Shown here piece after piece: positions 16,332 through 25,346 of a stretch of DNA of 64,000 bases. A program made the translations under genes and the position numbers. Every line of letters begins with the position of its first letter. Position 1 is the first letter of the stretch. Origin of the DNA: Planctomycetota bacterium. Lineage in GTDB: Bacteria > Planctomycetota > JAJSAM01 > JAJVHW01. The notes beneath the pieces were generated by a model. It did no database searches. It was not told where the DNA came from and saw nothing but the letters and a program-made list of their open reading frames with translations. The DNA is taken from contig JAIOPE010000034.1 of the NCBI GenBank assembly GCA_021414065.1, positions 1-64,000 of the forward strand, given 5' to 3'.

Positions 16332-19045
16332 TGTCGGATCCGTTGTCGTCCAACGTGCCGTCCAACTCGTCGCGGATCGTCTCGCAGTCCCGCGATGCCG
16401 CGACGGGTGTCGTCGAGCTGCGCCTGTCGAACGGCCTGCACGCGCTCGTGCTGTCGTTGCCGGACTCTCCGGTCGTGTCGGTGCAGGCGTGGTATCGCGT
16501 CGGATCGCGTGAGGAGGAGAAGGGCCGCACGGGCCTCGCCCACTTCCTCGAGCACCTGATGTTCAAGGGCACGGCGACGATGCGGAAGGGCGACATCGAC
16601 CTCGTCACCCTTCGCAACGGCGGCCAGAACAACGCCGACACCACCTACGACCGCACGCGCTACTACTTCAGTTTCGCCCGCGATCGCTGGGAGCGCGGGC
16701 TCGAGATCGAAGCCGACCGCATGCGCGGCAGCGCCTTCGACGAGCACGAGTTCCAGGCCGAGCGCGGGCCCGTGCTCGAGGAACTGCGACGCGACCGCGA
16801 CGACCCGTGGTGGCGGCTCTACGAGGCCATGGACTCGTCGGCGTACCACGTCCACCCGTACCAGAACCCCGTCATCGGCTGGGCCGAAGAGGTCACGAAG
16901 GTCCCGCGCGAAGACGTCCTGTCGTTCTACGACCGCTGGTACCAGCCCGGCAACTGCACGGTCGTGATCGCGGGCGGGATGGACGCCGACGCGGCGGCCG
17001 CGCGCATCGTCGAGCTCTTCGGTCCCATCGCGGGCGGCCCGATCGCCGAGCTTCCGGTTCCCGCCGAACCCGTCCAGGAAGGTGAGCGTCGATTCGAGCT
17101 CGAGCTCGAGTTGCAGCTCCCGCGGATGCTCGCGGCGTTCCACGGCGTCCGCGCGAGCGACGTCGAAGACCCGATCCTCGACGTCATCCAGGGCCTCCTC
17201 TCGGCCGGCAAATCGTCGCGCCTCTACGACCGCCTCATCCGCCGCGACTCGCTCTGCGCGCAGATTTCCGCGTCGAACGACGCCCGCCGCGACCCCGGTC
17301 TGTTCTATGTCGCCTGCGAGCTCCAGCCCGGCGCCGACCGCGCGCACACCGAAGCCGCCATCTGGGAGGAACTCGACCGCCTCGGGCGCGACGGGCCGAC
17401 CGTCGAAGAGCTCGAACGCGTGAAGACGATGACCCGCGCGGGCATGGTCTACCGCCGCATGACGGCCTCCGGCACCGCCGAGATGCTCGGGTCGATGCAG
17501 ATCCACGCGGGCAACTGGCGGCTCGCATTCTCGATCGAGGAACGCATCGCGGCGGTCACCGCGGAAGACGTGATGCGCGTGATCCGAACGACGCTGCGCC
17601 GATCGAATCGCACGGTCGGATGGGCCCTCCCCCGCCCCGCCGACGCCGCGCCGAAGCAGTCGCTCCCCGACGGCGAGGTCCACGACGCGATCGTCGCGGA
17701 CGCAGATGACGACTCGAACGACGACGCCGCCGACGCGCCGCTCGTCGGCGACGCCCGCCCCGAGCCGGACATCGCTCGGCGCCTGCCGACCGGCACCGCA
17801 CGCACGGTCGAACTTCCCGTGAAGCGCATCGTCCTCCCGAACGGGCTCCGCGTGCTCCTCCTGCGCCGCGGCGGCGCGCCCGTGATCTCCGTGCGGGCCT
17901 ACATCGACGCGGGGATGCTGCGCGAGGCGCAGCCGGGCCTGTCCGTGTTCACCGGCGACGTGCTCGACGAAGGCGCCGCGGGACGCGCCGGCACCGACAT
18001 CTCGAAGTTCATCGAGAACCGCGGCGCGTCGATGTCGATCGGCGGCAGCGGCGGCTCGCTCCGGTGCCTCGTCAGCGACGCCGCAGCGTGTCTCGACGTC
18101 TTCGCCGACGTGCTGCTGCGGCCCGATTTCCCGGCCGAAGCGGTCGAGCGCAAGCGCGGGGAACTCATCGCCGACCTGCTGGCGGAGGACGACGATCCGT
18201 CGTTCGTCGGGCGCGAACGCGCGCGCGCTGAGATCTACGGGAGCCACCCGTACGCCCGCCGCGACAAGGGCGGCGAGGCGGCGCTCCGCGCGCTGACACG
18301 CGACGACCTCGTGGCGCACCACCGCACGTGGTTCGTGCCTCGCAACGCGATCGTGTCGGTCGTCGGCGACCTGCCGGAAGCCGAGATGGAGGCGCTCATC
18401 CGGGCCCGGTTCGGTTCGTGGGAGGACCGCCCGGTGCCGCCGCTCGCGTTCGCTGCCCCGCCCGAGAACGCACCCGGCCGCGACGTCCGCGTGGAGATGG
18501 ACCGCGAGCAACTCCACATCTACCTCGGCCACCTCGGCATCCGCCGCACCGACCCCGACTATCACGCGCTCCTGCTCGGCGACCTCGTCCTCGGTTCCGG
18601 TCCGGGCTTCACCGATCGCGTGTCGAAGCGCCTGCGCGACGAGCTCGGTCTCGCCTACACCGTGTACGCGCGGATCGCCCGCGGCTCCGACCTCGAGCCC
18701 GGCTCGTTCATGGCGTACATCGGGACGTCGCCCAAGTCGCGCGACGCCGCCATCGACGGCATGCGCGCGGAGATCCGCCGCTTCGTCGCCGAGGGCCCGA
18801 CCGACGCCGAGATCGCCGACGCGAAGAGCTACCTCCTCGGCAGTTACGTCTTCGGATTCGAGACCCCGGACATCACCGCCGAGCACATCGTCCAGCTCGA
18901 GCGCCTCGGCCTCGGCTTCGGCTATCCCGCCGAGTTCGCCCGGATCGTCGGCGCCATCACCCCAGCCGACGTCGCCGCCGCCGTCCGCCGCCACATCTTC
19001 CCCGACCGCTTCATCACGGTGATGGTCGGCCGGACCGAGGCGTAG
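16331..19045 (+). CDS. tandem M16 (insulinase-family) zinc metallopeptidase
   Basis: A 904-residue protein made of two fused M16 halves. The N-terminal half carries the inverted zinc motif HFLEH at 71-75, with the downstream Glu in ERGPVLEELRR at ~150. The second half (from about 500, LPNGLRVLLLRRGGAPVISV) lacks HxxEH, as is usual for the non-catalytic partner domain. It also contains the R-x-x-Y-type F-L-x-D-x-Y-like substrate-clamp region of the family. There is no signal peptide, so it is likely cytoplasmic or exported by another route. The start overlaps the rluB stop by one base. Confidence 0.9.
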   Translation: MSDPLSSNVPSNSSRIVSQSRDAATGVVELRLSNGLHALVLSLPDSPVVSVQAWYRVGSREEEKGRTGLAHFLEHLMFKGTATMRKGDIDLVTLRNGGQNNADTTYDRTRYYFSFARDRWERGLEIEADRMRGSAFDEHEFQAERGPVLEELRRDRDDPWWRLYEAMDSSAYHVHPYQNPVIGWAEEVTKVPREDVLSFYDRWYQPGNCTVVIAGGMDADAAAARIVELFGPIAGGPIAELPVPAEPVQEGERRFELELELQLPRMLAAFHGVRASDVEDPILDVIQGLLSAGKSSRLYDRLIRRDSLCAQISASNDARRDPGLFYVACELQPGADRAHTEAAIWEELDRLGRDGPTVEELERVKTMTRAGMVYRRMTASGTAEMLGSMQIHAGNWRLAFSIEERIAAVTAEDVMRVIRTTLRRSNRTVGWALPRPADAAPKQSLPDGEVHDAIVADADDDSNDDAADAPLVGDARPEPDIARRLPTGTARTVELPVKRIVLPNGLRVLLLRRGGAPVISVRAYIDAGMLREAQPGLSVFTGDVLDEGAAGRAGTDISKFIENRGASMSIGGSGGSLRCLVSDAAACLDVFADVLLRPDFPAEAVERKRGELIADLLAEDDDPSFVGRERARAEIYGSHPYARRDKGGEAALRALTRDDLVAHHRTWFVPRNAIVSVVGDLPEAEMEALIRARFGSWEDRPVPPLAFAAPPENAPGRDVRVEMDREQLHIYLGHLGIRRTDPDYHALLLGDLVLGSGPGFTDRVSKRLRDELGLAYTVYARIARGSDLEPGSFMAYIGTSPKSRDAAIDGMRAEIRRFVAEGPTDAEIADAKSYLLGSYVFGFETPDITAEHIVQLERLGLGFGYPAEFARIVGAITPADVAAAVRRHIFPDRFITVMVGRTEA

Positions 19046-19081
19046 CAGCCCGTAGGCCACGGGGTACGCGGAAGCAGCCAA

Positions 19082-20326
19082 CTACTCCGACGGACTGCCG
19101 GCGAGCGAACACAGCACCTCGGCTGCGCCGTCCCACCCGCGCGTCGCCCGGAGACGCTCGCGCCCCCGCAGCCCCATGGCCTGAGCGGTGCCCGGCTCCC
19201 GCGCCAATCGGGAGAGCGCCGCCGCGAGCGCCGCATCGTCGTCGCGCGGGACGAGCAGCCCGGTCTCGCCGTCGTGGACGATCTCGGGGATCACGCCGGC
19301 GCGGATGCCGATCACCGGCCGCCCGCAGGACCACGCTTCCAGGAACACGATGCCGAAGCTCTCCTCGTGCGATGGATGCACGAGCGCGACCGCGCCCTCG
19401 ATCAGGCGGCGCTTCGCCTCCGGAGCGAAGTCGGGGATCACGACGACGCGGTCGGCGGCCGCGCCGCAGGTGGTCCGCACGAGCCCGGGCAGTTCCTTCT
19501 TCGACCAAGGTGTCGAACCGCCCGCGAGCACGAGCTTGAGGTCCGGGAACTCCCCCGCCACCCGCGCGAACGCGAGCAAGGCCAGCGGCACGTTCTTCTG
19601 CGGACTGATGCGTCCGAGCACGAGTGCGTAGGGGCCGCGCGGCAACACGGCAGCGGCAGGGGCGGCAGCATCGACAGCGGGTTCGTCCGCGAAGTCGCCC
19701 CCGAGCGGGAGCACCGTGATCCGTTCCGGCGCGACTCCCCACGAAGCGATCGTCGTCGCCTCCATTTGCGTCAGCGCGAGGAGCGCGTCGGCGCTCCGCA
19801 CCAGGTCACGTCCGAAGCGGGTGTCAAGCACGCCGGGCTCTGCGGCGTGATGACACGGGAGAAGCGCGTAGGGAATGCGCAGCCTCGCGGTGATCCGGCG
19901 CAGCTCGAACACGTGGCGAAACGGAATGCCGGCGCCCACGACGAGGTCCGGCGCGAGACGCTCGACCGTGCTCGCAAGATCTGGAATGTCAGGCCCCATC
20001 TCCTTCACACGCAGCGGCCAGGCGCTCGACTCGGGAAGCAGCCTTCGCGCCGCCCGACGGATGGTCCGGTGCAGGCGCCCCGGATACCGCAGCGCGAGTC
20101 GCACCACGTGAACGCCTTCCACAGTCGCGTCGCCGGGCGTCAGCATCGCCTGACCGGGCCAGCCGAGCGACCCGGTGCTGGTGCCCGTGGTCGTCAGGAC
20201 GGTCGCGGTCACGCCCCTCGCGCCGAGCGCGCGCGCAGCGCACGCGAAGACCGTCTGGACACCACCGCGGGCCGGCAGGAACCGGTGCGGCACGAGCAGG
20301 ATGTGCGGGGCCTCGGCCATGATCAT
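19082..20326 (-). CDS. glycosyltransferase family 4
   Basis: A 414-residue GT-B-fold retaining glycosyltransferase. The N-terminal half begins ILLVPHRFLPARGGVQTVF, with the glycine-rich acceptor-site loop G-G-V-Q. The C-terminal half has LGRISPQKNVPLALLAF and the EX7E motif in HPSHEESFGIVFLEAWSCG. Either ATG at 20324-20326 or at 20318-20320 could be used; neither has a strong Shine-Dalgarno. It lies five bases after the methyltransferase stop, so the two are probably co-expressed. Likely function: adding a sugar to a cell-surface glycan or glycolipid on the cytoplasmic side. Confidence 0.88.
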   Translation of the reverse strand: MIMAEAPHILLVPHRFLPARGGVQTVFACAARALGARGVTATVLTTTGTSTGSLGWPGQAMLTPGDATVEGVHVVRLALRYPGRLHRTIRRAARRLLPESSAWPLRVKEMGPDIPDLASTVERLAPDLVVGAGIPFRHVFELRRITARLRIPYALLPCHHAAEPGVLDTRFGRDLVRSADALLALTQMEATTIASWGVAPERITVLPLGGDFADEPAVDAAAPAAAVLPRGPYALVLGRISPQKNVPLALLAFARVAGEFPDLKLVLAGGSTPWSKKELPGLVRTTCGAAADRVVVIPDFAPEAKRRLIEGAVALVHPSHEESFGIVFLEAWSCGRPVIGIRAGVIPEIVHDGETGLLVPRDDDAALAAALSRLAREPGTAQAMGLRGRERLRATRGWDGAAEVLCSLAGSPSE

Positions 20327-20331
20327 TCGCG

Positions 20332-21024
20332 TCACGCGGGCTTGACGCCGCGCGCCACCGACGCGTTCCCGAACACGGGAAGGCGCGGGTTCCACCACTT
20401 GCGCCAGCGGTGCCACTTGCGGAAGAAGGGCTTCGTCCCGGCGCGGGCCGCCGCGACGTCGAAGCCCGCCTTGCGCAGCATGCGCGCGAGATCGAACTGG
20501 CTGAAGTACCGGAGGTGCGTCTTGTCGGCGTCGGCGTACCACTCGCGACCGAAGAGCGGGTCGGCGAACCGGTACCAGTCGAGGCGGTTGGGGGTCTTCA
20601 CGACGACCGACCCGCCCGGGCGCAGGACGCGAAACGCCTCGTCGAAGAACACCTGGGGGCGGTGGAGGTGTTCGACGACCTCGTGCGAAACGACCAGATC
20701 CACGGACGCGTCGCGGAAGGGCAGGCCGGTGTCGAGATTGCCGACGGCGAACGGGATCGCGGGGAGCGCGGCGCGCCCGAGTCGGCACGGGTGCTCGAAC
20801 GCGTCGAGCGCAACGACCCGCAGTCCTCGCTTCGTGAGGAAGTGGGCGATCGTTCCGGCGCCGCACCCGGTGTCGATCGCGAGCGCGCCGGGCACGAGTG
20901 GCTGACCGACAAACTCGAACCAGTGCGCGAGTTTGCGAGCGAGGGGCTCGGGGAGGTCGCGCGCCTCGGCGACCATTGCCGCGAAGTAGTTCTCGTCGTA
21001 CCGCTCGCGCTGGATCTCGCTCAC
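20332..21024 (-). CDS. SAM-dependent methyltransferase (UbiG-like class I)
   Basis: A 230-residue class I methyltransferase. The start is GTG at 21022-21024, preceded by GGAGG at good spacing; longer in-frame extensions are unsupported. Motif I is AIDTGCGAGT, followed by VVALDAFE (motif II acidic residue). DLVVSHEVVEHLHRPQVFF and FRVLRPGGSVVVKTPN are the post-SAM motifs of small-molecule or glycan methyltransferases. It sits directly upstream of a family 4 glycosyltransferase, which points to a sugar or lipid-linked glycan substrate. The substrate is not determinable. Confidence 0.88.
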   Translation of the reverse strand: MSEIQRERYDENYFAAMVAEARDLPEPLARKLAHWFEFVGQPLVPGALAIDTGCGAGTIAHFLTKRGLRVVALDAFEHPCRLGRAALPAIPFAVGNLDTGLPFRDASVDLVVSHEVVEHLHRPQVFFDEAFRVLRPGGSVVVKTPNRLDWYRFADPLFGREWYADADKTHLRYFSQFDLARMLRKAGFDVAAARAGTKPFFRKWHRWRKWWNPRLPVFGNASVARGVKPA

Positions 21025-21226
21025 TGAGCCTCCGACCGGGATGGTTACCAGACGACGCCCCGCGCTCCGGCGGAGATTCGGTCTCTGCACGTCCCCAAGA
21101 TCTGCGCTCGTCGCATTCGTAGCCGGCCGCCTCGCCCCCCCTCGCACCACGCTCGCATCCTCCTCGCACCGTCGGCGCCGCGACGATTCGTGCGTCGCGT
21201 CGCCCAGACCCGGACACTCCGCCACC

Positions 21227-22339
21227 GTGGCTTCCACCCCGACTCCCACTCCGCGCGACGAGATCCGCGCCCTCACGGGAATCCGCTGGTTCGCAGCGGT
21301 GTGGGTGCTCGTCTACCACGCGCAGCAGCACGGTATGTCGGCGGCGCTCCCCGGACTGTCGGCCTGGCGCTGGCTCCAGCAGGCCGGCGGGCTCGGATAT
21401 CTGGGCGTGGACCTGTTCTTCGTCCTGAGCGGGTTCGTCCTGACGTGGACGTACGCCGATCGCCTGCGCTCGTTCAGCGCAGCGGACTACGCACGGTACT
21501 TGGCCGCGCGCCTCGCGAGGATCTATCCAGTCCACCTGTTCGTACTGCTCCTCGTCACCCTCGCAGTCACCGGGCGGTCGCTCGGGGCGTGGGACGGGCC
21601 GTGGCACGGACCTGGGTTCCGCGCGCACGACTTCGCACTCCACCTCGGTCTCGTGCACTCGTGGGGCTTTGGCTCCTGGCTCTCATGGAACCAGCCGGCC
21701 TGGTCCATCAGCGCCGAGTGGTTCGCGTACCTCTGGTTCCCGTTCCTCTGCAGTTGGCTCGTGAAGGTGCGGTCGCCGTGGACGACCGGCATTCTGGCCT
21801 GCGCGGCGGTGACCGCCGTCGCGGTGATCGCGCCGCAACTCGCCCCGCGAGCGTGCCTGAACGTGCCGCAACTGGGCGGGCTGGTGCGCGTCACCGGCGA
21901 GTTCATCGCCGGGTGCTGCGCCTGCCACGTGGTCCGCAGCACTACGTGGCCGCGGACTGTGTGGAACGCGCTCTGCTGGACGAGCGCGGCGGCGGTGCTC
22001 GGCACGGCGTTCATCGGGCGCGCGGATCCGCTGGCGCTCCCGTGGTTCGTGGTTCTCGTGGCGTCGCTCGCCGCGTCGGACTGCGGCCTGACGCGGTTCC
22101 TCGCCACTCCCGCGGCAGTGCTCGGCGGTCGAGTCTCGTACTCGCTCTACATGGTCCACTTCCCCATGCTGCTGCTTGCGGACCAACTCCTCGGGCGGAT
22201 GGACCCGCTGCGGCCCCCGATCGGCGCGCCCCTGTGGCTCGCGTCGTACGCCGCCGCGCCCGTTCTGGTCGCTTGGGCGACCTGGCGATGGGTCGAGGAA
22301 CCCGCCCGCCGGGCGATCCGCAGCCGCACGGTGACTTGA
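21227..22339 (+). CDS. acyltransferase family 3 membrane protein
   Basis: An integral-membrane O-acyltransferase of about 370 residues, of the OafA/NodX type that acylates surface polysaccharides. It begins with the family signature REIRALTG-like E-I-R-A-L-T-G-I-R-W-F-A-A with the following Y-H in VYHAQQHG. LGVDLFFVLSGFVL is the second hallmark. About ten hydrophobic helices follow. The start is uncertain; the GTG at 21227 begins just before the conserved motif. The surrounding glycosyltransferases support a surface-glycan role. Confidence 0.85.
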   Translation: MASTPTPTPRDEIRALTGIRWFAAVWVLVYHAQQHGMSAALPGLSAWRWLQQAGGLGYLGVDLFFVLSGFVLTWTYADRLRSFSAADYARYLAARLARIYPVHLFVLLLVTLAVTGRSLGAWDGPWHGPGFRAHDFALHLGLVHSWGFGSWLSWNQPAWSISAEWFAYLWFPFLCSWLVKVRSPWTTGILACAAVTAVAVIAPQLAPRACLNVPQLGGLVRVTGEFIAGCCACHVVRSTTWPRTVWNALCWTSAAAVLGTAFIGRADPLALPWFVVLVASLAASDCGLTRFLATPAAVLGGRVSYSLYMVHFPMLLLADQLLGRMDPLRPPIGAPLWLASYAAAPVLVAWATWRWVEEPARRAIRSRTVT

Positions 22340-22370
22340 AGGCTGTGAGGCTGTGACTTGAAGGCTGTGA
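22331..22370. repeat. 18-bp direct repeat after the acyltransferase gene
   Basis: GTGACTTGAAGGCTGTGA occurs at 22331-22348 and again at 22353-22370. A third partial copy (GTGACGTGAAG) follows. The first copy contains the acyltransferase stop codon, so the array looks like slippage duplications of the 3' end. Confidence 0.7.
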
Positions 22371-22397
22371 CGTGAAGACGTCACCCGACGCCGCGCG

Positions 22398-23192
22398 TCA
22401 GCTCGCGGACTCGATCACGCGGCGAACCGCGTGCGCGTCGGGCAACCGGTGCGGACGGAGCCACGGCTGGAAGCGGCCGTTCACCGCGACGGCTGCGGTC
22501 ACGCCGGACCGGAGCACCTCGCGGCGCTTCGTGCAGTCGGTCTCGTACACGACCACGCCCGTCTTGAACGCGGCGCACGTCTGCCGGACGATGTCGAACA
22601 CGTAACGGTCCCACGGGCAGCGGTCGCTCGCGAAGACGTCCACGCGCACCTTCCCAGGGATCTTCGGTAGCTTCCGGTCCACCGGGACGAGCTTCGGCGG
22701 GTCGCCGCCCGCAACCGGCCGCCACCAGACGACCCGGTCGAACCCATCAACCTCCGACTCGCTCCGCTCGATCTCCTCGAAGGTCAGAGCCGACCAGATC
22801 TTCTCGCGCGCGACGACTGCGAACCCGCGGCTCGCGGGGAGCGCCGCTGCCAGCGCCGCGACGAGTTCGTGCTCGACCTCCGCCCGCTCGGCGAGCTCAG
22901 GCACTCGGAGGCACGTGATCGCGTGGCACGCCTCGCCCGCGAGCGGAACGAGCGCTTCGCCGATCGCGTGGGCTTCGACGTAGCCGACGAGCATCCCCGT
23001 GCGGTACGCGGCCAGCGCCAAGGCGCCCTTCTGCATCGCGCCGCGGAGGTACGACAGCTTGCACCGGGTGGACTCGATCTCGACTTCGCGCGTGAACGCG
23101 TGGGGCCGGTCCGAGAGCGTGCGTCCGGCGAGGCAGAGGCGGGCGGCGTCCGGCAAATTGGCGGCGCCGATGGGTTTGATCTCGAGAGGCAT
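22398..23192 (-). CDS. GNAT acetyltransferase fused to a YoaP-like thioredoxin-fold domain
   Basis: A 264-residue protein. Residues ~1-160 resemble a GNAT domain: LSYLRGAMQKGALALAAYRT, GMLVGYVEAHAIGEAL, then VVAREKIWSALTFEEIERS. Residues ~180-262 form a thioredoxin-like unit beginning VRVDVFASDRCPWDRYVFD, with one Cys followed by Pro-Trp, then VVVYETDCTKRREVLRSGVTA and VNGRFQPW. This order matches the Bacillus YoaP architecture (GNAT plus YoaP C-terminal domain), a family without a firmly assigned substrate. The single Cys in the CPW motif makes classical dithiol chemistry unlikely. It is transcribed away from the acyltransferase gene. Confidence 0.65.
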   Translation of the reverse strand: MPLEIKPIGAANLPDAARLCLAGRTLSDRPHAFTREVEIESTRCKLSYLRGAMQKGALALAAYRTGMLVGYVEAHAIGEALVPLAGEACHAITCLRVPELAERAEVEHELVAALAAALPASRGFAVVAREKIWSALTFEEIERSESEVDGFDRVVWWRPVAGGDPPKLVPVDRKLPKIPGKVRVDVFASDRCPWDRYVFDIVRQTCAAFKTGVVVYETDCTKRREVLRSGVTAAVAVNGRFQPWLRPHRLPDAHAVRRVIESAS

Positions 23193-23353
23193 GATGATTC
23201 CCTCGGCCGGAACGGCCTCCGGCTCAAGCGAAAGCCGGAGTTGGCGGGGTCACCTTGGCGCGCAGGTCGTGCCCTGCGGGAGCCCGCGACGTGCCCCGGC
23301 GTCGGTTTCCTTCTGATCCCCGGGGCGCCGCCCTAGGCTCTCCCAGCTACGGT

Positions 23354-23428
23354 GCCCCCATAGCTCAATGGATAGAGTACCGGCCTCCGAAGCCGGTGGT
23401 TCAGGTTCGACTCCTGATGGGGGTACCA
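23354..23428 (+). tRNA. tRNA-Arg (anticodon CCG)
   Basis: A full cloverleaf can be drawn. The acceptor stem GCCCCCA pairs with TGGGGGT, with one G-T wobble at the end. The D arm is GCTC/GAGT and the anticodon stem CCGGC/GCCGG encloses the loop CTCCGAA (anticodon CCG, Arg). The T arm is TCAGG-TTCGACT-CCTGA. The CCA end is encoded at 23426-23428. No integrase or partial tRNA repeat is visible beside it. Confidence 0.95.
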
Positions 23429-23544
23429 CACCGCCGCCGGGCTTCCGAGCGCGCCGCTGACGCGGTCGCGCCGACGTGGGCGGCGCCGCCCGCGCCCCCG
23501 ATTGCCCGAGGGGCCGAGCCCGCCCGGTGCAGAATGCGCGGGCG

Positions 23545-24534
23545 ATGAAGATCCTCGTTACCGGCGCGGCCGGTTTCCTCGGGTCGAACCTGACTCCGCT
23601 CCTCTTGGACGCGGGGTTCGACGTCGTCGGATTCGACGATCTTTCGCACGGATTCCTCCGCAACGTCGAACCGCTCCTCGCTCACCCGCGATTCCGGTTC
23701 GAGCAGGGCGACGTCCGTGACCTTCCGGCCATGCTCCGCTGCGGCGAAGGCGCGGGGGCCGTCGTCCACCTCGCCGCGGGCAAGATCCCGCGCTACGGGA
23801 ACTCGCTCGAAACACTGGACGTGAACCTCGTCGGCGTGCGGCACGCGCTTGAGGTCTGCAGGGCGTCCGGCGCACGCGCGGTGATCGCCTCCACCTCCGA
23901 CGTCTATGGGATGTCGTCCGCCCTGCCGTTCCGCGAGGACGGCGTGCAAGTGCTCGGCTCCCCCACCGTCCGCCGCTGGGCGTACGCCGTGAGCAAGTTG
24001 GCCGCGGAGCATCTCGCCCTGGCGTACCGCGAGACGTACGGAACCCCGGTCGTGCTGCTGCGTTTCTTCGGCGCCTACGGCGAGCACCAGAACGTCACAT
24101 GGTGGGGCGGCCCGCAGTCGGTGTTCATCGGCGCGGCGCTCCGCGACCAGGAGTTGGAGATCCACGGTGACGGGCTCCAGACGCGGTCGTTCACGTACGT
24201 CGGCGACACCGTGCGCGGCATCTTCGCGGCCGTGACGAACCCGCGCGCCGACGGCGAGATCTTCAACATCGGCAACGACCGCGAGATCACCATTCGCGGC
24301 CTCGCGGAGATGGTCTGGCGCATCGTGCGGCCCGGCACGGAGCCGAAGCTGAAGATCGTCCCCTACGAGACGTTCGGCAAGTACGAGGACGTCCGCCACC
24401 GCGTGCCCGAGACCACGAAGTCCCGCGAGATGCTCGGGTTCACGGCGATGGTCCCGCTCGAAGAGGGGCTCCCGCGTACCGTCGCGTGGCAGGCGCGGAT
24501 CGAGGGCCTCCCCTTCCCCGTGGAGCACGCTTGA
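23545..24534 (+). CDS. NAD-dependent sugar epimerase/dehydratase (extended SDR)
   Basis: A 329-residue nucleotide-sugar enzyme. The Rossmann glycine motif GAAGFLG spans residues 7-13. STSDVYG and the catalytic Y-x3-K (Tyr147-Lys151 in YAVSK) are intact. RFFGAYGEHQ and RSFTYVGDTVRGI are the substrate-domain motifs of UDP-glucose/GlcNAc 4-epimerase-like proteins. The start is ATG 23545; the upstream frame is not supported. Its stop codon overlaps the next gene's TTG start (TTGA), linking it to the adjoining family 2 glycosyltransferase, for which it likely makes a sugar donor. The exact reaction is not fixed by sequence. Confidence 0.9.
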   Translation: MKILVTGAAGFLGSNLTPLLLDAGFDVVGFDDLSHGFLRNVEPLLAHPRFRFEQGDVRDLPAMLRCGEGAGAVVHLAAGKIPRYGNSLETLDVNLVGVRHALEVCRASGARAVIASTSDVYGMSSALPFREDGVQVLGSPTVRRWAYAVSKLAAEHLALAYRETYGTPVVLLRFFGAYGEHQNVTWWGGPQSVFIGAALRDQELEIHGDGLQTRSFTYVGDTVRGIFAAVTNPRADGEIFNIGNDREITIRGLAEMVWRIVRPGTEPKLKIVPYETFGKYEDVRHRVPETTKSREMLGFTAMVPLEEGLPRTVAWQARIEGLPFPVEHA

Positions 24535-25295
24535 AGCTGGTCTTCGTCATTCCCGCTCTGAACGAGCGCGAGTGCCTGACGACGCTTGCGGTCCGCATTG
24601 ATGAAGCTATCGCCGCGTGCGCGCTCCCGGCGGAACTCGTCCTCGTGGACGACGGCTCGACCGACGGCACCGGCGACGCCGCGAGAGAACTCCTGGGCCA
24701 TCTCCACCTGCGAGTCGTCACCCACCCGCGCAATCTCGGCGTCGCTGCGGCGTTCCGCAACGGGTTCAAGGCCGCCCTCGAGACGGCATCCGACAGCGAC
24801 CTGATCGTCACGCTCGAAGCTGACAACACGTCCGACACCGGCGCGCTCGCGAAGCTCGTGGACGAGGCGAAGCGCGGCGCCGACCTCGTGCTCGGAAGCT
24901 GCTACGCGCCCGGCGGTGCGATCGATGGCACGAACCTCTGGCGGATGATCCTCTCGGGCGGCGCGAACACGATGATCAAGGTGTGGTTCGCCCTCCGCGG
25001 ACTCCACACCTTCTCGTCGTTCTATCGCGTCCACCGGGCCGGGATGCTGCGCGAGGTGTTCGCCGCAACGGGCGGCGAACCGATGCGCGAGAGCGGGTTC
25101 GCGAGCGTCGTGGAGTTGCTCGTGCGCGTCCACGCGATGGGCTTCCGCGTCGTGGAGGTTCCCGTCGTCCTGCGTTCGCTCGAGCGACGCGGGAAGAGCA
25201 AGATGCGCGTCGGCCGAACGATCCTCGGCTACTTCCGCGTGATGCTGCTCCTCGGCCCTGGCGCGTGCCGGTTCCGGGTGAAGCGCAGGGTCTGA
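24531..25295 (+). CDS. glycosyltransferase family 2
   Basis: A 254-residue GT-A glycosyltransferase that begins LKLVFVIPALNERECL. LVLVDDGSTDGT is the nucleotide-sugar motif and LEADNTSD the metal-binding D-x-D-type segment. The first usable codon is TTG at 24531, which overlaps the stop codon of the upstream epimerase, suggesting translational coupling. It is shaped like dolichyl-phosphate mannose synthase or polyisoprenyl-phosphate glycosyltransferases, without long C-terminal membrane segments. Predicted role: transfer of the sugar produced by the epimerase to a lipid carrier or glycan. Confidence 0.87.
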   Translation: MKLVFVIPALNERECLTTLAVRIDEAIAACALPAELVLVDDGSTDGTGDAARELLGHLHLRVVTHPRNLGVAAAFRNGFKAALETASDSDLIVTLEADNTSDTGALAKLVDEAKRGADLVLGSCYAPGGAIDGTNLWRMILSGGANTMIKVWFALRGLHTFSSFYRVHRAGMLREVFAATGGEPMRESGFASVVELLVRVHAMGFRVVEVPVVLRSLERRGKSKMRVGRTILGYFRVMLLLGPGACRFRVKRRV

Positions 25296-25346
25296 CAACT
25301 CGACCGTTCTCGCCGCCGAACGTCGCGGCGCTACGATGCCGACCGC

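Noticed and set aside
15473-19081. Long reverse-strand open frame opposite rluB and the M16 peptidase
   Set aside because: The forward genes have intact catalytic motifs; the reverse product shows no domain signature and mirrors their GC-rich codons.
23354-23428. tRNA-linked genomic island
   Set aside because: No integrase gene or duplicated tRNA 3' end was seen on either side, so the tRNA is not shown to be an attachment site.
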